The notes under the pieces are model-generated. The model was not told the DNA's origin, did no database searches, and worked only from the letters and a program-made list of their open reading frames with translations. Below, piece by piece: positions 11,626 to 23,900 of a DNA stretch of 64,000 bases. The translations under genes and the position numbers were made by a program. Numbering within the stretch: position 1 is the stretch's first letter; every line of letters starts with the position of its first letter. The stretch spans positions 248,001 to 312,000 of the forward strand of contig JAHQIW010007310.1 in NCBI GenBank assembly GCA_019055375.1. Reading direction: 5' to 3'. Source of the stretch: Parelaphostrongylus tenuis. Taxonomy: Eukaryota; Nematoda; Chromadorea; Rhabditida; Metastrongylidae.

Positions 11626-11725
11626 ACCCAAGTTTGAGGTACAACATGCAGACCGTAAGATTGTTGCTAAGATTGAGGACGGATACGGCGACTACGAAGA
11701 AACAAGGAGCTTGAAAACGAATATC
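11626..11725 (+). ncRNA. SL1 RNA-like sequence, probably a pseudogene
   Basis: ACCCAAGTTTGAGGTA at 11626-11641 is identical to the last 13 nt of the nematode SL1 leader plus the start of its donor (SL1 quoted from memory). The next bases, with a one-base insertion, keep AACAT and then CAGACCGTAAGA, resembling CTGACCCAAAGA of the SL1 RNA. The leader's 5' nine bases are not conserved and I see no clear Sm site, so a working gene is unlikely. It is antisense, 30 bp upstream of the unc-59 ATG. Confidence 0.35.
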
Positions 11726-11769
11726 CTTCAAAATGGGGAAGGTTAACGCTGGAAATGGTACATTCAAGG

Positions 11770-12095
11770 ATGCCGAGTGATGTGCAAAACGTTAGACCCT
11801 AGGCGAGAGTTGAACTCGCTTTCGCCCATACCGCGAGCGCGTGTTAACCACTGCACCACTGAGGCCACCATATTGCTAACATCTTTCATTCGATACAAGG
11901 CGACGAAGCTGTCAGCAATCAACCATAGACGCGTTTGGTCTGGTAAGCTGGCTTGGGTTTGTTCGAACAAGGAGTGTTAGCAAGGTGACTGTGGCCACGG
12001 GAATGTAATGGACACCACGCGCTCCCGTGATAGGTGATACTTCGGGTTCTATTCTCGCCTGAGGTCGAACGTTTTGCATATCACTAAATATTCTT
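11770..12095. repeat. SINE-1 head-to-head pair with spacer
   Basis: Left arm, minus orientation: GAGTGATGTGCAAAACGTTAG, then CGAGAGTTGAACTCGC and TTAACCACTGCACCACTGAG. Right arm, plus orientation (about 11985-12095), ends CCTGAGGTCGAACGTTTTG and CATATCACTAAATATT. The arms are separated by ~100 bp of unrelated sequence. Confidence 0.7.
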
Positions 12096-12584
12096 GGTAA
12101 TATGATCACGACACATAACACTGCTATAAAAGCAGTAAGATAAGTGATTCACACGAGTGATGCTGTCGTGCAAAAGAAACATGAACAGCGGTTGACCCTG
12201 AGGTTTTGATTGCATCCAGCGATACGCCGATTCTTTATCGTAAGCATAGTTGCCGATACTGAGCAACAGACATCAAAGGGATAGATTTACATCACAGAAA
12301 CGGTAGACTGAAGATTACTCTCTTTGAAACATGAAACTAAAGATTGGCTATCTACTGATTTTGACAGTGTTCATTAGCTCACAGTTTTCATGGTTCCAAA
12401 CACATCGAATGAATCTTCGCCTTGTTAAAGTTATGGAAGTATTTAGCTTATCGGATCGTAGATAACCTGACCTTCTCAGGCTAGGTAGAAGACGAACTCC
12501 GCCGGAACGTCAGGTGTTCGATAAATTTGATCATAACAATCTTGGGCCTTGGGCTCATTATCAGGCCGTCAAATAAGGGTTCTT

Positions 12585-12785
12585 GTTCCTACAAGGGGAG
12601 AAATGAAAAGCCGATCTCTTTCTTCGGACAAGAACTTTTCACAGGAATGCTAGTAATCAAAAAAAAACCGGCCACCTATTGCTTTATCCAAAGATTTAGA
12701 CATTTGAACGATTACTAACACTCCTATGAAAAGTTCCTGTCCAGCGCATAAGATAGGTTTTCATTAGTCGCCTTATAATGGACTT
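12585..12785. mobile_element. Foldback element A, short internal-deletion copy
   Basis: Arms AAGGGGAGAAATGAAAAGCC and AAAGTTCCTGTCCAGCGCAT match the outer ends of elements at 3.2 kb and 20.8 kb, joined through ACCGGCCACCTATTGC with the centre gone. Confidence 0.75.
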
Positions 12786-12847
12786 GTACCCAATTAAGTT
12801 TTGATACTACAGCAATAAACATCAAATTCAATAGAAGAAGTGATTAA

Positions 12848-13312
12848 ATTGGCATGATTCTGGTACCATGCAATTGCCCATTTTCTTGCGAACATTTTGG
12901 TATACATCCTTCCTATACTCGCTCTAAGATGAAGCTGTCTTGGGAACAAGTTCGCCTGCTATTCATGCGCGAATGGCGCGTCGAGGAAAATGCTAGTGAA
13001 GCGGCGTACAAGATTACTGGAGCTTGGGGCGATGATACAATAGCAGAAAGAAGGGCTAGGAAGTGGTTTGCGAAGTTCGAAGCTGGAGAGAACAGTCTAG
13101 AGGATCACTTGGATTCGGGCCGTCCATGGGAAGCTCTATTAATCTTGCGCGCCGTTCCACTAGTATTTTCTCCTACGCGCCATTCGTGCGTGAGTAGCAA
13201 GGTGATTTGTTCCCGTAACAGCTCCATCTTGAAGAAGTTGTAAGCAAGTTGTATACCAAAATGTTCGTTAGAAAATGCGCAATTGAATTATACCAAAACC
13301 ATGCAGTTTTAA
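12848..13312 (+). mobile_element. Mariner element with truncated transposase
   Basis: Long inverted ends: GCGAACATTTTGGTATACA on the left and TGTATACCAAAATGTTCGTT on the right. From ATG 12929 the frame reads MKLSWEQVRLLFMREWRVEE, then ITGAWGDDTIAERRARKWFA, the first half of the mariner DNA-binding region. It runs on to GENSLEDHLDSGRPW, after which the catalytic part is absent. Confidence 0.8.
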
Positions 13313-14844
13313 TTACTTCTGGTTGATAGATTTGGTGTTTATATTTATTGCTCTAGTGCCAAAGCTGATGGAACGCATTAAGAGGAGAAACTATGGACTA
13401 TTGATTGGTCTTGCATGATATGCAACTATGAAAATTTTAAGCCAGTTGATTCGATTAAGCCTTGTATATCAGGCTCCATCGGTTGGTCGACCATTCACAG
13501 GAATCGCTGCCGTACAAGGCCAGAAACCTCGCCGCAAAGCAGAAAACCTCCCGATCCACAGGGTTCAGGCTAACTACTGGCTCTAGGAAAAACCCGGCGG
13601 ACGAGAATACTCTAAAATGCTTGGATATCAAGGACAACTAACCTTAGGTGGTGATCAATACGAAAATGAGAGCGCGGGGAAGAGAACGAACGACAGACCC
13701 CTGACCGCGACAGAAACCACGAAACGACCCCGAACACATCGCTGGATAATTAATGGAAGACGACGATGACAAATCTAAATATGTTCGATCCTCCTATAGA
13801 TTCGATGTACACTAACCATCTAAGCACCCGGAGAGGTTCATAGAGGGCCCATCGTAAGTCACTTCCCTTCCTAAATCCTCGACTTATCCTCGCCCTCCCG
13901 TTCCTTCTTCAATGCATGGTTTCGTCGCAGAGCTTTTTCACTCGTCGGAGTTTCGATTGAAGATATTAATCTAAGAAAGATTCTATGAGAAGAATCAGTC
14001 CTTGAACTGTAAAGTACGAAGAAAAAGGCTCGACAGACGTTCACTGTCGGGGGGCGAATCAATAGAAGAATAAATTGCGCAGCTGCTAGTCAGATTGACA
14101 TCTGGATGGGGGCAATTGAGAAGCGGGCGGGTGGGTGTTCACCCAAACAGCCACCATGTACAATCGACAATCGACCACAATCCCCAATAACCATTTACAT
14201 AATGGATTTTCCGTCGAAGACGACATGAATCCACTTGGAAATTGAATCAAAGACACTGACAAAGATCGAAATGAAGCGACACAAGCAACATTCTCGCGCG
14301 AAAACGGGAGGGATCAGAAGTTCCCTAAGTGAAGTCGGATCTTATCCACCGACCATCACTGAACCCTGGTAGGTTAAATGAAACGTTAAGGCTATCTTTC
14401 GCTCCCAAAACAGAGACGAACGGCTAGAATCGTAGGCTGTGAAGCAGACGAAGACGTCGATACGTTCGGCGAATAGTTCGTTTCGATCATCCGAATGGTA
14501 TTGCCTGAATCATCATTGAAACCATCATTTGATCGGTAACTTCGAGGCTGAGGAACTCAAAACTACATGATGCCTTTCAATCGACTATTTTGAGACCGTG
14601 ATTATAAATTCAATACGGTCTGAGAGAATGTCCCGAGCCTTTTACGAGGTCTGGCAAAAGCATTTCTAGCGGTATACGAACATTACAGCGTTCTCGCACG
14701 CCTCATCAGCACCACACGGCCTACTGTTCACCTCTGCTAATATTAGCAATCTGCGCAGAAGAAGTATCACTCCATGTCAAGTGAAGAGTTATTTGATGTT
14801 GCGCTCCTTCAGAGTGATTATCGCTTGCATGAGTTACAGCCGTA

Positions 14845-15072
14845 ACGTAAGCATATATATATATATACATATATATGTATATATATATATACATTTGTAT
14901 ATAAATCATATACGTATGTATATGTACATACATATTGCGTGCATGCGTACATGCTCATGTAAATGTAGATACATGCATACATAATATATATGCATATACA
15001 CATAAATACATATGTATATATATATATGTATATATATATACACATGTATATGTACATATGTACGTATCATAC
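14845..15072. repeat. Alternating purine-pyrimidine microsatellite
   Basis: About 230 bp of TATATACATATATG, GTATGTATATGTACATACAT and similar words, much like 5.4 kb and 53.7 kb. Confidence 0.9.
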
Positions 15073-15357
15073 CTTCCAATCGAATATTCTGAGACCTCAC
15101 TAAAGAATTCAGTTCACTCTAAGTATACATAATTATATGCCTTTACCACTCATAAAAGGCTTGAAGCATTCTATCGGACTCCAAAAACTATCTACTCAAA
15201 GTTTCCGCCGCGGTTGGTGCACCGTCTTCGAAATTGACGGCTGACATATCGACGACTTCGCCCTCTTTAGAGCCGTTTTGTTAGATGTTAGACTTCTTAT
15301 GTTCCCGCCTTCTTTGTTTCTCCTTATGGAAGAACACGACATGACATGCTAATAAAT

Positions 15358-15445
15358 AAGATAGGATATTAGAAACATGGTAAGTTCAAACTTAAGGAAG
15401 ACATTTTCAAAGGCTTGAATACCTCGATGATTGCCAGTTCGAGGA
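15358..15445. repeat. Dispersed repeat F, copy 1
   Basis: ATATTAGAAACATGGTAAG through TTGAATACCTCGATGATTGCC matches 16985-17072 with substitutions. Confidence 0.7.
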
Positions 15446-15584
15446 ATATACCCATGAATGTAGAGTGCTGTGCAAATAGATAAGAGATAGACATGCTTAA
15501 CAATACGGCTCCGAAAGGGTCTGCTGCTCCACTCCACTACAAATTGGGTGTCGACGCTTCTGAGACTCATCAACAAGTCAGCAA

Positions 15585-15860
15585 GGCTGAAGTCGTACGG
15601 CCCGGACTTGGCGCCGAGTGACTATAACTTATTTCGTTCGATAGAGCACATTTGAGAGTCAAGAATTTTCAAAAATTTCCCGAAATTGAGCAAAATCTCA
15701 AAATTTTCTACAAATTGAAATTCACGAGTTCAACCGCCACCTAATATTCGTGTTGCCGAATTTGTGGCTGAAATGGTCTTGATGTGGGAGGAGACTATGT
15801 ATTCAAAGAAAAAGGCAGAACTTTCTCTACAACTAATTACTATAACTGCTAAGAGAACAA
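15585..15860 (+). pseudogene. Mariner transposase C-terminal relic
   Basis: Broken frames read GPDLAPSDYNLFRSIEHI and, further on, LDVGGDYVFKEK. These match the catalytic PDLAPSDYHLF motif and the usual C-terminus of mariner enzymes. 5' truncated, with stops. Confidence 0.65.
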
Positions 15861-16689
15861 TGTGGTCCAGAGTTCGAGAGCATGGAAGCACATTACCGCC
15901 TGGTGTCGACGTACTCCAGTGAACTTACCGGATGAGGACCGCCCCAGCCTAAGCCCAAACCCATGGAGGGGTAGCCGCCGCAGGAAGGGCATACAAACAC
16001 AACAGAGTAGAGTAAAAAGAAAGAAAGTCCAGTAAAAAAAACCTCGTTAGCAGGATAGCACCGGTAGCGAGTGACACTTCATTACTAAGGCATTTCGCAA
16101 GTGACGGTTGTGACTAAGTAAAGCAACTCACAACGTATTGATCCAGATTACCGTTGATTTTTTGGGGAAAAATATCTTTTGATCTACCGACCTATGTTCT
16201 CCTGATTTTCACCAGGAAACAGTGAAGTTTTTCTTTTGATGATTTGAACGTGAATTTCCTCGCTTGTTGACTAGCCCAGATCCTAAGAAACTACGAATTC
16301 CCTTTTATAATGATAGAGAGATCTATTCACATTGGATATTCCGGAGAAAATAGTTTTCCTTTTTATAGAAATAAATAATTCTACTCCAAATAAAAAAAAA
16401 GTGATGACAATCTCTGAGAATCCCTAAAGAGATGTCCGTACCCCACTAAAATGAGACGACTTATAGATGTCCCTGATTAGCAAATCCAATCAAGAAAAGT
16501 GTCTTTGATTATAAAAATAATTCAACAGTCAAGTGTTACTGCTGATCTACGTGCCCTGGGACCTGACAGAAGGTCTTGGCACCAGCTAGAAAGTGACCTG
16601 CTTTGGCCAAAAGCCCTTACTGGTGTTCGAAAACATATACACGATAAAGTCACACCTAGTGGGAAAAAACATTCGAACAACCACGAAGT

Positions 16690-16770
16690 CGTCAGAAAAA
16701 AAGCAAAAAGAAGAAAGAAAAGAAAAAAAAAGAAAGGAAAAAGAAAGATAGAAAGAAAAAGGTCATTTGT
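16690..16770 (+). repeat. Polypurine tract
   Basis: An 80-bp A/G-only run of AAAGAAGAAAG-type words with few interruptions. Confidence 0.85.
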
Positions 16771-16831
16771 TAAGAACCAATTGGCACGGAGCCTATGTTT
16801 ATGGAAATAAATCTGCTTAAATGACATATGG

Positions 16832-16935
16832 CAGAGGTGCCTCAATGGCGCATTGATTAGCATGCGCCCCAGAAAAGGTGAAATGCGGGTTCAACTTCCG
16901 CCTGAGTTCAAATTTTTTTGCGTATCACTCCACAT
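16832..16935 (+). repeat. SINE-1 single copy
   Basis: Box A-like ATGGCGCATTGATTAGCATG, box B-like GGGTTCAACTTCC, then tail TTTTTTTGCGTATCACTCC. Confidence 0.75.
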
Positions 16936-16984
16936 TATCAGAATATTGTTACAGTATTTTCACAGATGCAGCAATAAGTATGAT

Positions 16985-17072
16985 AGTGGGATATTAGAAA
17001 CATTATGACAAATCCAAACTTAAGGACGATATTTTCAAAAACTTGAAAACTTCGATAATTGCCAATTCAAGT
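16985..17072. repeat. Dispersed repeat F, copy 2
   Basis: ATATTAGAAACATTATGAC through TCGATAATTGCCAATTCAAG matches the copy at 15.36 kb. Confidence 0.7.
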
Positions 17073-17189
17073 AACCGAGAAATTTCGATTGTAATCACCT
17101 TCCAAGGCAAAATAGATAGGATAGATAGAAGAACAGAGAATATCATGAATATGCTGGGAAAAGACTTTCGTTTCAGTGATCTCCTATGA

Positions 17190-17560
17190 TCCGATTGGCT
17201 AGAATCTCATGTAGAGAATAAAGAAACAAAGAGAAGGAGAGGAAAAAAGAAGAAAGGAAAAGGAAAAAGAAAAAAGGGAAAAGAAAAAAGAAAAAGAAGA
17301 AGGGAAGAAAAGTGAGAACGTAAACCCGCTTCTTAGAGAGCTCTCGCCCCATCTCATAAGTCAATAAGTTAATGTCCTTTGATCCGATAGGCTAGACTCT
17401 CCATGTAAAGAATAAAGAAACAAAGAGAGAGGAGAGGAGAAAAAAGAAGAAAGGAAAAGGAAAAAGAAAAAAGGAAAAGAAAAAAGAAAAAGAAGAAGGG
17501 AAGAAAAGTGAGAACGTAAACCCTCTTCTTAGAGAGCTCTCGCCCCACCTCGTAGTCAAT
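17190..17560 (+). repeat. Tandem duplicated polypurine unit (two ~185-bp copies)
   Basis: Each copy runs GATCCGAT.GGCTAGA, CATGTAGAGAATAAAGAAAC, a ~100-bp purine-only core, then GAAAAGTGAGAACGTAAACC, CTTCTTAGAGAGCTCTCGCC. Copy 1 is about 17188-17360 and copy 2 about 17378-17560. They lie 430-800 bp upstream of the nsa-2 ATG. Confidence 0.9.
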
Positions 17561-17941
17561 AGAGAGCCTCATTACGGAAGTCAATTTTCAAACTTTGGCG
17601 CCATTCACCTAATCGCTACGGGATCCACTAGCTAATTAAATGGGTCGTCTCTTTATCATTAGAGCACGTTTGAGAATTTGGCCTTTTCTAAAACTTCTCC
17701 TTACTCAGAGTTCTCACAATGCCATCTCTTTGTTCGCTTCAGCTTTTTGAGTTTCATCTTATTCTTCGTATTTCCGCCGATTATCGATTGATTTTTAAGT
17801 GCAGCGCGCCTCTTTTTGCGCCTCGTGTCGCTCAGATTTTTTCTTAGAAGTATGATCTTTTTTCTTCTTGGTTTGCTTCCTTTTTCTTTTTTCTCTTTTT
17901 TTCTTTTCTCGTTTTATTTTGCCGAATTGCTTATTTCTGAA

Positions 17942-17953
17942 ATTTCTTTGCAG
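17942..17953 (+). promoter_or_regulatory. Likely SL trans-splice acceptor of nsa-2
   Basis: ATTTCTTTGCAG sits 38 nt upstream of the nsa-2 ATG with no recognisable exon before it. The arrangement fits a nematode trans-splice site; a cis-spliced 5' UTR exon is the alternative. Confidence 0.5.
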
Positions 17954-17990
17954 GTAGTTTTCTCCCTGGAAGCTTACGTAAGTTGACAAG

Positions 17991-20900
17991 ATGGTGAGTT
18001 GATTTCGAACAGGTGGAAATTCTTTGTTCCCCTGGGATTTTTTCAGTTTTTCGTAATGTTTTTGGTTTCTAGTCATTCATTTCTTCTGTTTCAGCCACAA
18101 AACGAACACATAGAGCTTCATCGTAAGCGGCATGGCAGGCGGCTCGATTACGAAGAACGACAGTGAGTGATTGGCTTTTGCTCGACTCGTTTTTCCCCGC
18201 GTAGTCTCTTTCGTTACTTAGACGGTGGCCATTCCTATGATACTCCCACTTTTCTATGACATTTTCAGTCTTCCTTTATTTATTTTGCTGTTTAACCTCT
18301 GCTATCGACCGCTCTTTCATAGACCCGCTCAAAACGAAATAATCTTATAAGGATATGACATGTTTTGAGCTGATAGGTCTAGTGCTATATAGGCGCCTAT
18401 TTCGTCCTATTGGGACTCATCACTAGCACACTCCCTCGGTCCGTCGATCCCTTGAGACTAAATGCTTCTCTATAAAGGAATCGACGCCGAGTAAAAACTA
18501 AGCACCCCAAGTCGGATGATGCTATTTATTTACGTTGTGGTGACCGGCAGTGTGTTTTGACACACTTCCTATTGAATATTGAACAATTCTCAATATTCCC
18601 TACAACTACAAATCGGTGATGCATTACGGAAAAGTAGCGTTTACTTGAGGTGGTACGATCACCATGCAGACAATGGATTTCAAATACACGGTGTGAAAAT
18701 AATCTAGAAAGGAAATGACTTGTTTTGAGCCGATAGGTCCAGCGCTATATAGGCGCCTGTTTCGTCCTATTGGGACTCATCAGTAGCACCCTCACTCGGT
18801 TCCGTCGGTCCCTTAAGACTAAGTAATCCTCCATAAAGGAATCGACGCCGAGTAAAAACTAAGCACCCCAAGTCGGATGATGCTATGACTCATTCTGTAT
18901 GCCGCCAGTTTACATAGGCGTTGACCGTTCTTACAATTCTCCTTGACTTTTTTATGACATTTTCAATCTTTTCTATCCATTTTACTCTCTAATTTAATTA
19001 CACATTGCCTTTTTCCACGAGAATTTTTCACTTTTCTTTAACATTTCCGGTTTTCTTTTATACTTTTATTTCGAGTGTTTTGTTTAGACCACGCTCAAAT
19101 TTCAATATATCCTTTCATTATTATTTGAGCCAACTTGTCTCATTTGGTCTGGTAAGGGCTCTTGTACAGCCCGAGACACATGTTTCGTCCTTACAGACTC
19201 GTCAGTCGGGCAGAACCCGTCGTCTGTCGATCTTTTTATAGTCAGTTCTCTCGGGAGCGTTACACTCCTTATAGAGAGTCATTGAAGACGAACGTTTTAT
19301 ACACTCTATGGCAAGTGAAAGCTTCACCAACACAGAGTGTTGCACACTCGATTGCTCGCTGGCTGGTATTTTTATCATATTAGAAAATATCGAAAGACGA
19401 CGGGTTCTGCCCAACTGAAGAGTCTGTAAGGACGAAACACGTGTCTCGGGCTGTACAAGAGCCCTTACCAGACCACATGACATCTTGGCTTAAATAATAA
19501 TGAAAATCTATTGAAGTGTGAGCGTGGTCTTAATAAAACACTCGAAAGAAAGGTCTCACCGATGGAGAAATGATACTCTGGCGCCTTCCGGTTTAGGTCT
19601 ATTTTGAACAGAGGTCATTCCGGCTAATAACTCGGCCGATTGAATGAGCACCATTGAAGACTCTGACATGCTGATCTACTGTTTGATATATGATTGATGT
19701 ATGATGATAAGATGTCTAATCTAATGGAAATTGTGCTTAGACGCAAGAAGTTGGCTCGAGCTGGTCATGAACGATCCCAAGTGGCGAAGAAACTACGAGG
19801 ACATAAGGCTAAACTTTACCATAAGAAGAGATATTCTGAAAAGGTTTTCGGGATTTCACCTCATTAAGATATCCACGAAAATATGGTACTTCTGATGCTG
19901 ATGAAAAATGCCGAAATTTTCAGGTGGAAATGCGTAAATTGTTGAAACAACATGAAGAAAAGCAACAAAAAGGAACGGTGGAAGCACCTGATCAGGTAAT
20001 ATTCTACGCTTACATGTTGATTGCTACGTTGAGAGGGCGCCGCGTGTGGCACAGTGGTCAAGGATGCTCTGTGACGCACACGTGATCGTCGAGGGTTCGA
20101 TCCCGCGCCCGGCGATCATCAAGCTTTCCATCCGTACGGGGAAGGTAAATTAATGCGAGACTTGTCTGAGAGGATAGCAGCACTAACATGATACCTTGAC
20201 AGGCCACTACAGGTCATTTGAAGGCCAGATATACATCTAGTCGCTTTGAGCGACCCTTGATGAGGTTGAATGCATGGCGCATCCCTCGAAGACTGATCAA
20301 TGACGAGAACTTTGTCCTTCTATTTATTGCTAGGACCTGTAATCTTGAGTCTAGATAGATTAAGAGTATTCTATTGAATATACACCATCAAGGGCTACAT
20401 TGATTTTAGGGTGCTGTTCCTGCATACCTTCTGGATCGTCGTCAACAAACAACAGGAACGGTTCTATCAAATATGATCAAGCAAAAGAGGAAACAAAAAG
20501 CTGTGAGTGACCAGAAAATTCGACTATACATTCATGCTTTGTGTATTATTATGTTAGCGCGTTGCGGGCCAAATGCATAAAATTTCATGCATTGGTCGCA
20601 GCGTTGCGTTCCAGTTTGGCATTGACGCGACGGCAATGAATAAATTTAATTGCTCAACTGGGATTTTGAGAAGATATTATCATCAGTAAATTATGGAATA
20701 TCGTAGAATGGACTTCTTCAAGGATAGTACTAGTGAATAATAACGCTCATGTGTTCAGAAGTTTCCTACATTTCAGTGATCAAACTACATCCAGGAGGAA
20801 CATTTTCCAGCTGTTATATAACGTTTTTCATTCTTTTCGGTTATAAGGGGACAAACGAAAAACCGAACTCATTCGCTAGAGAGGAGATTTTCATAAGAAC

Positions 20901-23900
20901 ATTAGCAATCGTTCGAAAGCTGAGATTTTTGGTTACAGTCCCAGGTAAGCGCTCTTCCAAAACACCCTTTTATAACGCTGTAAAAGCTAATATAAAAGTA
21001 GCCTCAGATGTGCATATTTCTCGCCGGGCAGAGCTCTTTTCTGAACTGCTAGTAGTCATTCGTTAGCGTAATCGCTTTTGATTCCAACGCTGTGCTCACA
21101 ACCTGAAAAGAACGTTTCTCTGCAACACAACAGGTAGAATAATTTGAATTCTCGTGCGCGACCAAAGTAGTCTTTGGTCAATTAACGTGCCGCTAGGTAT
21201 AAGGCGGCCACGTGCTCTGACGCGAAGATTGATAGATCTTGGACAGGCCTCACGATATCGCGTCAGCGCATGTGTAGCCTTACCTAGCGGCACGTGCCCA
21301 CATTATCCATTGGCACGTGAATTGGCTGAAGACTACTTCGGTGGCACATGCGAATCCAACTCATTCTACCTGCTGCGTTGCAGAGAAACGGTCTTTTCAA
21401 GATATAAGCACAGCGTTGGAATCAGCAAGCATTTCGCTATCGAATGATTACTGAAAGTCCAAGGAAAGAGCTCTGGCCGACGAGAAATATGCACGACTGA
21501 AACATAATTTTGTGTGAATTTTACAGCGTTATAAAAGAGTGTTTTGGAAAGCCGGCCACGCAGGGCTGTAGTCAAAGATCTCAGCTTTCGCATGGTTACT
21601 ATCATTCCAATAAAAAGTTCCTGTTTAGCAAATGAGGTCAGTTTTTCATGTCCTTTTATAATCGACAAAGTGCCCGTCTTTTCTTATGTCATCTACAATT
21701 CTGTAGTCACTCGATGGAGTGTTAAGTACATATTCTGATTCCAAGCTTGGTTTCTTGCAAGATCTTCATAACATGACCTCATAATGGAAATTAGATAACA
21801 CCTTGGATCTGGAGTGAATAGCCACTGCTTAATTTTGATTTTATAATCACTCTAATCCACCTAGGGATAGAATATTACTGAGGGTTTCTATCGATGTAGG
21901 TTTAGTTAAAGCGCTCAGTTTCAAAAATCCCCTGTTTCCAACGAGAGAGGCACATCGATAGGAGAGCGACGCATTATCCACTTGTCTCCGCATTTCTTTC
22001 GACAGCGCTCTGAAAGTGTAGTTTGGGAACACGCTTTCTACAATGTATGAATTCTGGAAGAAACCTGTATGTATGTTTTTTAGTATGTACATAGAGAAAG
22101 GGTAGAAAGAGCGCGTGAATCAATATGAGGGATCTATTTTCTTCTCCAAAATATGGTACTTTAGTTGAAATATTCGCGTTGTTTCTACTGTCCATAACCT
22201 TGTTGAGATCCGTTCTATATTGTCCCATTATTTATTGACGACGAATTTCTCTTTAATGCAACAGTAAGCTAAAGTTCATTAGAAAACCACCGTATTCTAA
22301 CTGGAGCACGCCCATCAACCGACGACTGCGTCGCGTGCCAAGCGAAATATCAACACTGTCCGCAACGTGTTGAGGGACTGCTGGGAACTAAATAGTTGCG
22401 GATTCTGGTCTTCTGCGGACTTTAAGTGAAATTTCTTTGCGTAATTTTTGTTATTTAGTTAGAAGGTTCTTCTTCCTCGTGTAAAATATTTAAGATTCCA
22501 GTTATCACTTTGAAGCTCCATGCTTTCTTACCCACCATCCCTTGTTTTAAGTGAATATAGAGCTTTCGTGTGTGACGAAAAAACTCCCGAATAATTAGTA
22601 GTCCTAATATTCTTGGCACTGCGATAAGTTCTACATATGACATTACGATGTAAATTCTTCAGTTTTGACATTTTACAATACTTGAGTTGTCCAGAAATTG
22701 CGAGCGTCAGTAGTACAACGGGTTAGAACGCGCCTTCGCGGATAGAGTGAGATGCGGGTTCGAGTTCCGCCTGAGCCGAATGTTTTGCATATCACCATAC
22801 ATCACTGGGTACATCTTTGACATCAAACCACCGCTAAGAGCGATTAAATAAAAAGAATTCTTTCTGACTATCCAAAAGTTGGCAGAATGATTGAAAGTCG
22901 GAAATAATGATGCAATAGATAGAAGCAAAAGTAGCAGTAATGCAATAACATATGTCTCTGAGATGCCCGATTTTTTCATCCATTTTTTCAAGCTTGAATT
23001 GCGATCAAAGTGAAGGTAATTAATAAATTGATACAATACGCATTTGAGTGCATTGAGTGATATGCGAAACGTTCGACATCTGACAGAAGTTGAACCCGCT
23101 TTTCACTCATAGATGGGGCGCTTTTACACCATTGGCACCACCACTCTGCTGCCACTTTTTCTTTGATATATCCATCTGTTCCTTGATACATATCATTGCA
23201 TCTGTCAGCAACCAAGCATTTAACGGATATGGTCGGGTGTGCACTATCGATGCAATTTTGTTACTAATTGCTGGTTAATCATTTAACAAGAGAACGAACA
23301 GGTAGTGTAAGAAGTTTGCGCTGTTTTGGTTTCTTTTAATGTAATTTTTGCAATGAAATTGTATTAGTTTGGTATCGTTTAGTTGCGCAATCTCTTGCGA
23401 ACATTTTGGTATACAACTTGTCGCGAAAAAGGCCACTGAGGCGGCTCGCAATATCAATGGAGCTTGGAGTGATAAGTAGCAAGCGAATCTGTTCCCAAGA
23501 CAGCTCCATCTCATAGTGAATTTAGGAAAGTTGTACACGGAAATGTTCTCAAGAAAATGCGCAATTGAACGACGCCAAAATCGTGCAATTCCAGTATTCG
23601 GAAAAATGATAAGAAATGTTAAAACATGTTTTAAAATCCAAAAGGCGCAAACTTTTTACGCAATCTCATTTAGATTAGATGTTTCGAACTCGTTGACAAT
23701 GCAAAAGCGTGAGTCGAAATTATGCTTTTAACAAAATCCACAGTCGTTTAGTGGCAAGTGCAAAGTGAACTTTAAATGTATTCTGTTTAGATAACTTATT
23801 TTTCATGGGTTCATACTTTTGATTATATTTTTCTATGAAAGGCCCGTCGCAAAAGTAGGCTCGAATGGTACAGTGTATACGAGGGTTTCAATACGTTTTT

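Larger units (their letters stand above)
11596..17953. other. Divergent intergenic region between unc-59 and nsa-2
   Basis: 6.4 kb holding the two upstream regions plus repeats listed separately. No conserved protein-coding exon was found. Stretches 13,330-14,840 and 15,870-16,480 show nothing I can assign. Confidence 0.6.
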
